Origin: Deltaproteobacteria bacterium
GTDB taxonomy: Bacteria > Desulfobacterota > Deferrisomatia > Deferrisomatales > Deferrisomataceae
Reading direction: 5' to 3'
NCBI GenBank assembly: GCA_013152215.1
Contig: JAADGT010000282.1
Location: 1-8,839 of the forward strand
Length of the DNA: 8,839 bases
Positions 1-5,874 of the stretch are shown piece after piece (positions within the stretch are counted from its first letter, which is position 1; each line of letters starts with the position of its first letter). Position numbers and translations under genes: made by a program. The notes under the pieces were generated by a model that was given only the letters and a program-made list of their open reading frames with translations, did no database searches and was not told where the DNA came from.

Positions 1-1211
1 TGGAGGTGAAGCGGGCCGACGAGAGGGCAGCGGTGCACGACGTGACCGTGGGGGAGGTGGAGGTCCGGCCCGGCGAGCGGTGCCGCGTGGTGGTGCGACG
101 GGACGTCACCGGCCAGGTGGAGATGGAGACCCAGTTGGCCCAGGCCCAGAAGATGGAGGCGTTGGGCGTGTTGGCGGGGGGGGTGGCTCACGACTTCAAC
201 AACCTTCTGATGGCGTTCCTGGGGAACCTGGAGATCCTGAAGGCGCGCACCAGGGGGGACGAGCGGCTCGACAGGGTGGTGGACCGGATGGAGAGGGCCG
301 TGATGCGGGCTCGGGACCTGGTGCGACGGATCCTGACCTTCAGCGGGAGGCAACCCAGGAACGAGGGCCCGGTGGACGTCGGCATGGTGGTGCGCGAGGT
401 CGTGGGGCTGGCTCGGTCGGGCGCTCCGCCAGGGGTGGTGCTCCGGCAAGTGGGGGACCCGAGCCACGCCGTGGTGGAAGGGGACGCATCCGAGCTGAAC
501 CAGGCCCTCATGAACCTGGTCGTGAACGCCGTGCAGGCCGTGGGGGAGGCGGGCACGGTCGAGGTGGGGGTGGAGTGCTCGGACGGACGGGTGGAGATCT
601 GGGTCCAGGACGACGGGCCGGGGATCCCGCCGAACCTTCGGGCTCGGATCTTCGACCCCTTCTTCACCACCAAGGCGCCCGGCGAGGGCACGGGCCTGGG
701 GCTCGCCATGGTGCGGGCGATCGTGGAACGCCACGGTGGAGAGGTGAGCGTGACGTCCTCCCCCGGGTCGGGGACCCGCTTTTGCATCACCCTGCCACGC
801 CGGGCCGGCCGGGCCGAGCCGGAGCGCCGGGGAACGCCGGAAACGGATGCGCCGGCGGTGCGCGTGCTGGTGGTGGACGACGACCCCGAGGTGGGAAAGG
901 CCCTCGTGGAAACCTTGAGAATGCGAGGGCATCAGGTGGAGGTGGCGGAATCGGGCGAGGAGGCGCTGGGGAGGCTCCGCGAGGGGGGGGTCGACGTGGT
1001 GGTCACGGACGATCTGATGCCCGGGATGAGCGGGGCAGCCCTGGCGGAGCGGGTGAAGAGCGACCACCCGGGCGTGGCGGTGGTTCTGATCTCCGGAAGC
1101 GTGGAAGACGGGGCCCGGCAGGATCCGTCGGACGCACGGTTGACGAAACCGGTAACCGTGGCAGAACTGGAACGGGCGGTCCAGGGGGTGATCAGGCGAA
1201 CCCCGTCGTGA
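1..1211 (+). CDS. Hybrid sensor histidine kinase with C-terminal receiver domain (5'-truncated by window edge)
   Basis: The frame is open to the window edge, so the true start and the input domain lie outside. Numbering from the GTG at 6, residues 1-45 read like the end of a PAS/PAC domain ('RDVTGQVEME' leading into a coiled linker). The kinase core follows: an H-box with 'AHDFNN' and phospho-acceptor His62, an N-box at about 163-180 (Asn170/Asn174), G1 'DDGPGIP' at 202-208, F-box 'FDPFFTT' at 216-222 and G2 'GEGTGLGLA' at 226-234. A receiver domain occupies about 285-397, with acidic Asp291-293, phospho-acceptor Asp335 in 'DDLMP', Ser363 and Lys381 ('TKP'). All catalytic motifs are intact. 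By family, it autophosphorylates His62 and passes phosphate to Asp335 or to a separate receiver; the receiver-CheX pair just downstream is a plausible partner (inference). No membrane segment is visible in this part. The stop at 1209-1211 abuts repeat copy A. Confidence 0.93.
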   Translation, partial: EVKRADERAAVHDVTVGEVEVRPGERCRVVVRRDVTGQVEMETQLAQAQKMEALGVLAGGVAHDFNNLLMAFLGNLEILKARTRGDERLDRVVDRMERAVMRARDLVRRILTFSGRQPRNEGPVDVGMVVREVVGLARSGAPPGVVLRQVGDPSHAVVEGDASELNQALMNLVVNAVQAVGEAGTVEVGVECSDGRVEIWVQDDGPGIPPNLRARIFDPFFTTKAPGEGTGLGLAMVRAIVERHGGEVSVTSSPGSGTRFCITLPRRAGRAEPERRGTPETDAPAVRVLVVDDDPEVGKALVETLRMRGHQVEVAESGEEALGRLREGGVDVVVTDDLMPGMSGAALAERVKSDHPGVAVVLISGSVEDGARQDPSDARLTKPVTVAELERAVQGVIRRTPS

Positions 1212-1214
1212 GAC

Positions 1215-1430
1215 GTGTGGGGCGCGGGGCCGTTGCAGGCGGGGGACATGGGGTCTACCTCCGGCCGGGCGCGAAGCCGAGCGTTGAGATTCGCCGCGCA
1301 GGCACAAGGCGCGGGAGCTGGTTTCCTCGCAGCGGCGTGCAACGGGTACCATTTCGCGGTCCGGCCGCCGGAGGCACTGCGGGGCGAGCTAAGGAGCCGC
1401 ACGCGGCTCTCCAGCAGACCCCATGCCCCC
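1215..1430 (+). repeat. Dispersed intergenic repeat, copy A (about 215 bp, inverted-repeat ends)
   Basis: This segment matches the reverse complement of 4795-5010. Aligned by hand without gaps over 195 bases (1233-1427), there are 27 substitutions, about 86% identity. Identical 21-base blocks lie at 1288-1308 and 1344-1364. A perfect 10-base inverted repeat, CATGGGGTCT (1247-1256) and AGACCCCATG (1416-1425), bounds a 179-bp core; homology continues about 30 bases to the left of it (GTGGGG..CGGGGCCGTTGC). Near the right end a hairpin GAGCCG-CACG-CGGCTC (1394-1409) has an identical stem and a different loop in the other copy. The repeat starts three bases after the kinase stop. It has no transposase, and the open frame through it shows no codon-position bias in its changes. 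It is either a MITE/REP-like element or a structured RNA; I cannot name a family. Confidence 0.85.
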
Positions 1431-1492
1431 CGAACCGTGATGCTGTGACGCAGGACTGCTTGAACCGCTAGGAGATGAAAGAGGTTTTTGGC

Positions 1493-1559
1493 CTTCTAGC
1501 CTCCCAGCCTCCTAGCCTTCCAGCGGGCCGAAGGCCCAAAGTTCCTGGGAAGAGGCACC
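1493..1559 (+). promoter_or_regulatory. Octamer array plus GGGCCGAAGGCCC hairpin in the leader of the response regulator gene (copy A)
   Basis: Four tandem 8-base units of form CTYCYAGC (CTTCTAGC, CTCCCAGC, CTCCTAGC, CTTCCAGC; 1493-1524) run directly into a perfect hairpin GGGCC-GAA-GGCCC (1525-1537). CTGGGAAG follows at 1545-1552, and GGGAAGAGG (1547-1555) is the likely ribosome-binding region, since ATG is at 1560. The last octamer (CTTCCAG) can pair with CTGGGAAG around the hairpin with one bulged G, which would cover that region. The same order of parts precedes lptF. A role in translation or attenuation is inference. There is no T-tract, so it is not a standard intrinsic terminator. The stretch 1431-1492, between the repeat and the octamers, differs between copies and holds nothing I recognise. 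Confidence 0.6.
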
Positions 1560-1943
1560 ATGGCGAGGATACTCGTGGTCGACGACGAGGTGGAGGTCCG
1601 GGGGATGCTCAGCCAGGTCCTGCGACGGGCCGGGCACGAGGTGGTGGAAGCGGCCGACGGCAACGAAGGGGTCGAACGGTTCCGAGAGATGCGGCCGGAC
1701 CTCACGGTGACCGACATTCTCATGCCGGGCCGGGGAGGACTGTCGTTGATCATGGAGATCCGGAAGATCGATCCGTCGGCGCCGGTGCTCGCGATCTCGG
1801 GGGGCGGCAAGAGCGGGAACCTGAACTTTTTGAGCACCGCGCAAGCCCTGGGCCGGGTGGAGACGCTGCGGAAGCCGTTCCGGCGGGCACAGCTTCTCGA
1901 GAGCGTGAGCCGGCTGTTGGGAGAAGAGCTCGAGGAGGAGTAG
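1560..1943 (+). CDS. Single-domain response regulator (CheY-like receiver)
   Basis: At 127 aa this is one complete receiver domain with no output domain. It shows the acidic pair Asp8/Asp9 ('LVVDDE'), phospho-acceptor Asp53 ('TDILMPG'), Ser81 ('AISGG') and Lys106 ('LRKPF'), all in the expected order and spacing. It ends in an acidic tail. The start is the ATG at 1560, 4 bases after GGGAAGAGG; the protein begins 'MARILVVDDE', as receivers usually do. A CheX-type phosphatase gene begins one base after its stop, so the two are almost certainly co-transcribed and the receiver is a likely CheX substrate. The hybrid kinase upstream is a candidate phosphodonor, although 348 bases of repeat separate them. 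With no output domain it must act by protein-protein contact or as a relay. I cannot tell which process it controls. Confidence 0.93.
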   Translation: MARILVVDDEVEVRGMLSQVLRRAGHEVVEAADGNEGVERFREMRPDLTVTDILMPGRGGLSLIMEIRKIDPSAPVLAISGGGKSGNLNFLSTAQALGRVETLRKPFRRAQLLESVSRLLGEELEEE

Positions 1944-1944
1944 G

Positions 1945-2415
1945 GTGGATGTTCGCTTCATCAACCCGTTCATCTCGGCCACGGTGGAGGCTTTGCGGAC
2001 GATGGCGGGGTTCGAGGTGGTGCGGGGGCGCCCCGACCTGGAACGTCAGTTCGTCGCCCGGGCCGACGTGAGCGGCCTGATCGGGATCACCGGCGACGTG
2101 AAGGGCGCCGTGGCGTTGTCGTTCCCCTTGGCCCTGGCCCGAAGACTGTGCGAGGCCTTGGTGGGGGAGACGGTGCTGGACGACGATCCCGGCATCCCCG
2201 ACGCGGTGGGGGAGCTGGCCAACATCGTGACCGGAGGGGTCAAGCGGGAGTACGCGAAGATGGGGATCTCGTTCCAGTTGAGCGTGCCGACCCTTGCCGT
2301 GGGGCCCCGTCACCAGATTCTGTATCAGAGCGATCAACCGGTTCTGGTGATCCCGTTTCACGCAATGGGCACCCCTTTCTGGCTCCAGGCGGCTCTGAAG
2401 TTCCAGGCACGGTGA
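1945..2415 (+). CDS. cheX: CheX-type phosphatase (chemotaxis phosphatase family)
   Basis: The 156-aa protein begins 'DVRFINPFISATVEAL', the usual CheX opening, and matches the family length. The central helix 'DAVGELANIVTGGVK' carries the Glu90-x-x-Asn93 pair that CheX, CheC and FliY phosphatases use to attack a phosphorylated receiver; only one such motif is present, as in CheX. By family it hydrolyses phospho-aspartate on a CheY-like protein, often as a dimer. The start is GTG at 1945, with the purine-rich GAGGAGGAG (1932-1940) at the end of the preceding gene as ribosome-binding site. Its pairing with a lone receiver gene suggests a dedicated on/off pair rather than classical flagellar chemotaxis, since no cheA, cheW or mcp gene is visible. 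The 54 bases between its stop and lptG contain no convincing terminator. Confidence 0.87.
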   Translation: MDVRFINPFISATVEALRTMAGFEVVRGRPDLERQFVARADVSGLIGITGDVKGAVALSFPLALARRLCEALVGETVLDDDPGIPDAVGELANIVTGGVKREYAKMGISFQLSVPTLAVGPRHQILYQSDQPVLVIPFHAMGTPFWLQAALKFQAR

Positions 2416-2469
2416 CGCCGGGCTCGTTCGTGCAAAGATCCGTTTGAGCGCACCCTGCTATGTGAAAGG

Positions 2470-3552
2470 TCAGGACGATGTTTCGGCCCGACGGAGGGCC
2501 CAGCAGGCGAGCAGCCCGAGAGCCACGGGCGGAGCCCAGGCGGCCAAGGGGGGGGCCAGGGCTCCGGTCCGGCCGAGGGACAGGCTCACCGCTTGGGTCA
2601 GGCCGAACGCAACGGCCGCCGCCAGGGCCGTCAGCACCCCGCGGACTCCCGTGCCCCGGGGGGGGCCTCCCACCCCCAGGGAGAAGGCCAGCAGCGGCAG
2701 AAGAGCCGTGGCGGCGGGGAGGGCGGTTTTGGCCCACAAGCCCACCTCAAGGTCCAGGGTGTCGAACCCGCGTCGCCGGTTTCGTTCGATGCGATGCCGG
2801 AGCTCCCTCCAGGTGATCGCGTCCATGGGCACCTTCTCCACGGTGAGATCCCGGGGGGTGAGGCCCAGGTCCCGCCGGCTGCGTTCCATCCGCTCGGTCT
2901 CGAACGTGCCGTCGGGGCGGAACCGCCGCACCTCCACGGACTCGAGAACCCATCCCCTGCCGTCCCATCGACCCGTTCGGGCGCTCACCCGCTCGCGCAT
3001 GCGCCCTTCCTCGACCTGGGCGATCTGAACCCCGGTCAGCACCATGGTTCTCGGGTCCAAGCGATCCACGTGGACGAAGCCCCCGGGTACCCGCAGCCAC
3101 AGGTCGGTGGTGCGCACGAGGGAGGCCTCGGATCGGCCCTTGATGCGGACGTTCTTGACCTGCCGGGCCAGGGCGAACCCGCGGGGGGCTACGAGCTCCT
3201 GGAGCCCCACGTGACCGACCGCGAGCAAGAGCCCCGAGGCCACGAACGGGACGCTCAATCGGGCCAACGATAGGCCCCCCGCCCTGAGCGCGGCCATCTC
3301 TCCCCGCCGGATGAGCCCGGCCACGGCAAAGGCGGCGGCCAGGAGCCCGCTCATGGGGAGGATCTGGGTCAACATCCAGGGGACCCGAGCCGCGAAGAAC
3401 AAGGCCATGTCGGCCGCCCGAGGGGAGTACTTGAGAATCAAGCGGAGCTTCTCGAACGCCTCCACCACGAGAAAGAGCCCCAGGAACCCCCCCGCCACGG
3501 GCCACCACAGGCTCCAGAACCGCCGGGCCAGGTACCGGCTCACCACGGTCAC
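2470..3552 (-). CDS. lptG: LptG, inner-membrane permease subunit of the LPS export ABC transporter
   Basis: This 360-aa protein has the LptF/LptG layout: three N-terminal membrane segments (about 15-35, 55-80, 99-120), a periplasmic beta-jellyroll region (about 125-265) and three C-terminal segments (about 275-293, 305-325, 335-353). The cytoplasmic coupling helix that contacts the LptB ATPase is visible as 'GEMAALRAGGLS' (84-95). With LptF and LptB2 it draws LPS out of the inner membrane and feeds it to the LptC/LptA bridge. The start is the GTG at 3552, whose last bases overlap the lptF stop as GTGA, so translation is probably coupled; GTG codons 6 and 9 bases further in are less likely. 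Being second in the pair and having this coupling helix favour LptG over a second LptF. lptA, lptB and lptC are not in the window. Confidence 0.92.
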   Translation of the reverse strand: MTVVSRYLARRFWSLWWPVAGGFLGLFLVVEAFEKLRLILKYSPRAADMALFFAARVPWMLTQILPMSGLLAAAFAVAGLIRRGEMAALRAGGLSLARLSVPFVASGLLLAVGHVGLQELVAPRGFALARQVKNVRIKGRSEASLVRTTDLWLRVPGGFVHVDRLDPRTMVLTGVQIAQVEEGRMRERVSARTGRWDGRGWVLESVEVRRFRPDGTFETERMERSRRDLGLTPRDLTVEKVPMDAITWRELRHRIERNRRRGFDTLDLEVGLWAKTALPAATALLPLLAFSLGVGGPPRGTGVRGVLTALAAAVAFGLTQAVSLSLGRTGALAPPLAAWAPPVALGLLACWALRRAETSS

Positions 3553-4691
3553 GGCCGGCCCTCCCGGGCCCGGAGCCGACGGACCACGCCGTCCCATGTC
3601 GCGCCCAGCCCCTCCTCCAGCGGGAGCGGGCGCTCCTGGTTCTTGCGGGCAAAGGCGAACGCCGCGAGCCCCCACAGGAGGACCTGGGGGGCCCAGACCG
3701 CGGCCTCCGGGGGCACGGAGGAGGTTTTCCCCAGGGCCCGGGATACCGTGAGGAGCCCGTAGTAGAGGAGCAGCACGCCGAGCCCGAGCACGTAGCCCCG
3801 GCCCTGGCCGAATCGGGAGTGGTGGAACCCGAGACACGCCCCCAGCACCCCCAGCACGAGGCACCCGGCCGGAAGGGCGAGGCGGCGGTGCATCTCGAGC
3901 CGGGCGGTCCGGTCGCCGTTGGACGCCGCCGCCCAGAGCCGGGCCGTGGGGAGCTCCTCCACGTCCAGCTCGGGGGAGACGCCGGGGATCGGAAGGGCAA
4001 CCCGGTATCGCCGGAAGCCGATCCTCCGGTACGGGGTGCCGGGCCCCTCGTACTCGTGAACCTCCCCTCGCTCCAGGTCCAAGAACAGGCGTCGACCCTC
4101 GGTCCAGAGCCGGCCCCTCTGGGCGGTGACCCACAGGGGGCCCTTCCCCCCGCGGTCCACCACCAGGAACAGGTCTGCCAGCTCCCTGCCGCCGTTTCGG
4201 GTGTCGCCGGCGAACAGGGTGATGCCGGGCGCCACCTCGGTGAAGGTGCCTGCCTCGGCCGTGAGCCCCACCCGGTTTTTGACCGCATCGTAGAGCTCGT
4301 GGCGGAAGGCTCGGGCCGCGGCGGGTTGGCCCCACAGGCTCACCGCCGCCGCCACCACCGTCACCGCAGCGCTCAGCCAGAGGAGGGGGCGCAGGTTCTG
4401 CGCCAGGCTCACCCCTGAAGCACGCATGGCCACGGCCTCGTGGTCCAGGCTCAGGCGCCCCGTGGTCAGGAGCACGGCCACGAGCAGGCTCACGGGCAGG
4501 AGGATCGGAAGGAGCGCGGGCAGGGCCAGGGCCATGAGCCGGGCCACCGTGGACAACGGCACCCCCCGGGCCACGACCAGGTCCGACAGGAGAAACATCC
4601 GGTGCATGACCAGCACGAAGGCGAGGACCACCAGGCTCACCCCCAGGGCGGGGAGTGCCGATCGCAGGAGGTATCGATCCAGGACCTTCAT
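3549..4691 (-). CDS. lptF: LptF, inner-membrane permease subunit of the LPS export ABC transporter
   Basis: This 380-aa protein is close to the usual length for LptF. The N-terminus 'MKVLDRYLLRSAL' is a typical YjgP/YjgQ-family start. Membrane segments lie at about 12-35, 50-76, 100-122, 272-290, 299-318 and 328-348, with a periplasmic jellyroll region at about 125-265. The coupling-helix region 'HEAVAMRASGVS' is at 84-95. It forms the LptB2FG core with LptG, its 4-base-overlapping neighbour. The start is the ATG at 4691: it fits the family N-terminus, and GGAAGGAG lies 14 bases upstream, a longer gap than usual. That GGGAAGGAG belongs to the conserved 3' module of repeat copy B, so the gene's leader is essentially the repeat. 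The last 30 or so residues (charged, 'KNQERPLPLEEG...') extend past the final membrane segment into the cytoplasm. Confidence 0.93.
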   Translation of the reverse strand: MKVLDRYLLRSALPALGVSLVVLAFVLVMHRMFLLSDLVVARGVPLSTVARLMALALPALLPILLPVSLLVAVLLTTGRLSLDHEAVAMRASGVSLAQNLRPLLWLSAAVTVVAAAVSLWGQPAAARAFRHELYDAVKNRVGLTAEAGTFTEVAPGITLFAGDTRNGGRELADLFLVVDRGGKGPLWVTAQRGRLWTEGRRLFLDLERGEVHEYEGPGTPYRRIGFRRYRVALPIPGVSPELDVEELPTARLWAAASNGDRTARLEMHRRLALPAGCLVLGVLGACLGFHHSRFGQGRGYVLGLGVLLLYYGLLTVSRALGKTSSVPPEAAVWAPQVLLWGLAAFAFARKNQERPLPLEEGLGATWDGVVRRLRAREGRP

Positions 4692-4705
4692 CGGTTCGCG
4701 GCAAG

Positions 4706-4768
4706 CTCCTTCCCAGTAACTTCGGGCCTTCGGCCCGCTAGGCGGCTGGGCAGCTAGGCGGCAGGGCG
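4706..4768 (-). promoter_or_regulatory. Octamer array plus GGGCCGAAGGCCC hairpin in the leader of lptF (copy B)
   Basis: Read on the minus strand, four 8-base units (CGCCCTGC, CGCCTAGC, TGCCCAGC, CGCCTAGC; 4768 down to 4737) run into the perfect hairpin GGGCC-GAA-GGCCC (4736-4724), then GAAGTTA and CTGGGAAGGAG (4716-4706). The part order matches 1493-1559, where the sequence is AAAGTTC and CTGGGAAG. The last unit's CCTAG can pair with CTGGG (one G-U pair) around the hairpin, the counterpart of the CCAG/CTGG pairing in copy A. GGAAGGAG is the best ribosome-binding match for lptF, so this pairing could hide part of it. The regulatory role is inference; the shared architecture is directly visible. 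Confidence 0.6.
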
Positions 4769-4794
4769 GCTCCCGAGCCATCGGCAAGGCCTCG

Positions 4795-5010
4795 GTGGGC
4801 ATGGGGTCTGGTGGAGAGCCGGGCGCGGCTCCTTCGCTCGCCGCGCAGTGCCTCCTGCGTCCGGACCGCGAAATGGTACCCCATGCACGGAACTGTGATG
4901 AAACCAACTCCCGTGTCTTGTGCCTGCGCGGCGAATCCCAACGCCCGGCTTCGTGCACGGCCGGAAGCAGGCCCCATGCCCGCCGCCGGCAACGGCCCCG
5001 GACCCCACCA
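4795..5010 (-). repeat. Dispersed intergenic repeat, copy B (about 215 bp, inverted-repeat ends)
   Basis: This is the reverse-complement partner of 1215-1430, ungapped and about 86% identical over the aligned 195 bases. Its ends form a 14-base inverted repeat with one mismatch: GGGCATGGGGTCTG (4797-4810) against CAGGCCCCATGCCC (4968-4981). The 179-bp core (4800-4978) is the same length as in copy A. The conserved hairpin stem GAGCCG/CGGCTC (4816-4831) encloses GGCG here. It points towards lptF, as copy A points towards the response regulator gene. Inside the 505-base gap between lptF and deoC, the repeat and octamer module fill the lptF-proximal part; 4769-4794 is an unconserved spacer, and 5011-5196 is the deoC leader. 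Confidence 0.85.
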
Positions 5011-5028
5011 GTTACCTTCCCTTGTTGC

Positions 5029-5047
5029 CCGGCCCCGCAGGGGCCGG
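5029..5047. other. Perfect 8-bp palindrome with 3-base loop
   Basis: CCGGCCCC, loop GCA, then GGGGCCGG. It lies about 20 bases outside repeat copy B, on the deoC side, and has no T-tract in either direction. It could be an operator, a hairpin in a deoC leader, or chance in GC-rich DNA. Copy A has no counterpart because coding sequence lies there. Confidence 0.4.
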
Positions 5048-5196
5048 AGGAGGCTTCCGTGCGGGTCGTGCCCCGCCCCAGGCTACCGGATTTGGCCCGG
5101 CCGGCGCCAGACGGGGCGGTGGGCGGTTGAGCGCGGACGGCCGGGGTGATACGGTTTCCGGAACCCGATCCCCACCCGCCATTCGTCGGAGATTCC

Positions 5197-5865
5197 ATGG
5201 AGCCGGACCGCCTTCGCCAAGCCCTGGAGTCGACCCTCCTGTCCCCGGTGGCCGGTGCCGCCGAGGTGGAGGCCCTGTGCCGGGAGGCGGCGGAGTTGGG
5301 CCTCCACGGAGTGTGCGTGAGCCCGTGCCGCGTGGGAGAGGCCCAGCGGTGGTTGGCGGGGACCGGGGTCCGGGTGGTCACGGTGGTGGGATTTCCGCTG
5401 GGCACCCAAACCCCGCGGTGCAAGGCGGCCGAGGTCGAGGAAGCCGTGGCGGCGGGAGCCCACGAGGTGGACGCCGTGTGGAACCTGGGCTGGTTCCTCG
5501 AGGGACGTTACCGGGCGGTGGTGGCGGAGCTGAAGGATCTCCGCAGGGCCGCGGGCGACCGGACCCTCAAGGTCATCCTGGAGACCGGCCACCTCACGCC
5601 CCCCAAGATCCGGGAGGCGGCCGCCCTGGCCCTGGGTGCCGGGGCGGACTTCCTGAAGACCTCCACCGGGTTCGGCCCCCGCGGGGCCACCGTCGAGGAC
5701 GTGCGCGTGCTTCGGCAGGTGGCCGGAGGCCGCTGCGGGGTGAAGGCCTCCGGCGGGATCCGCACCCTGGAGCAGGCGCTGGAGCTCCTGGCCGCGGGGG
5801 CGGACCGGCTCGGCACCTCGTCCGCCGGAGCCGTCTTTCGGCAGGCCGTGGAATCGACCCCCTGA
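5197..5865 (+). CDS. deoC: Deoxyribose-phosphate aldolase (DERA)
   Basis: The 222-aa length matches the short bacterial DERA group. It is a cytoplasmic TIM barrel that splits 2-deoxyribose-5-phosphate into glyceraldehyde-3-phosphate and acetaldehyde in deoxynucleoside salvage. Visible catalytic residues are the Schiff-base Lys154 in 'FLKTSTGFG', Lys183 in 'GVKASGGIRT' and Asp92 in 'HEVDAVWNLG'. Other family blocks are 'VCVSPCRV' (39-46), 'VVGFPLGT' (63-70) and 'KVILETGHLT' (125-134). The ATG at 5197 is chosen because GGAG lies 5 bases before it and the family N-terminus follows; an in-frame GTG at 5146 would add 17 unconserved residues. The N-terminal block reads 'ESTLLSPVAG' where many relatives have a DHT-LLKP-type sequence, a mild departure. 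No other deo gene is nearby. It ends 9 bases from the convergent phospholipase-like gene. Confidence 0.93.
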   Translation: MEPDRLRQALESTLLSPVAGAAEVEALCREAAELGLHGVCVSPCRVGEAQRWLAGTGVRVVTVVGFPLGTQTPRCKAAEVEEAVAAGAHEVDAVWNLGWFLEGRYRAVVAELKDLRRAAGDRTLKVILETGHLTPPKIREAAALALGAGADFLKTSTGFGPRGATVEDVRVLRQVAGGRCGVKASGGIRTLEQALELLAAGADRLGTSSAGAVFRQAVESTP

Positions 5866-5874
5866 TTTCCGTCT

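Noticed and set aside
1215..1448. Small + strand open frame of 77 codons over repeat copy A, with a similar frame on the minus strand at 4738-4992
   Set aside because: The two frames look alike, but changes fall equally on all codon positions. One starts at GTG and the other at TTG with no ribosome-binding site, and the minus-strand frame runs on into the octamer array. Treated as non-coding repeat.
1493..1524. Tandem octamers as a CRISPR-like or microsatellite array
   Set aside because: The units are only 8 bases with no spacers, and variable bases with a kept core at the same place in two leaders do not fit a CRISPR or simple slippage.
1475..2071. 198-codon + strand open frame starting with ATGAAAGAG
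   Set aside because: It runs out of frame through the octamers and the whole response regulator gene, with an arginine- and glycine-rich translation typical of shadow frames in GC-rich DNA.
2416..2469. Possible bidirectional terminator between cheX and lptG
   Set aside because: Only weak, interrupted complementarity (GGGCTC with GAGCGCACCC) and no T-run in either direction.
5127..5153. Weak promoter TTGAGC-15-GATACG before deoC
   Set aside because: Four and three of six matches with a short spacer is close to chance. The real deoC promoter is not evident.
5146..5196. Upstream GTG start for deoC at 5146
   Set aside because: The extra 17 residues are unlike the family, whereas ATG at 5197 has GGAG 5 bases upstream and gives the normal protein length.
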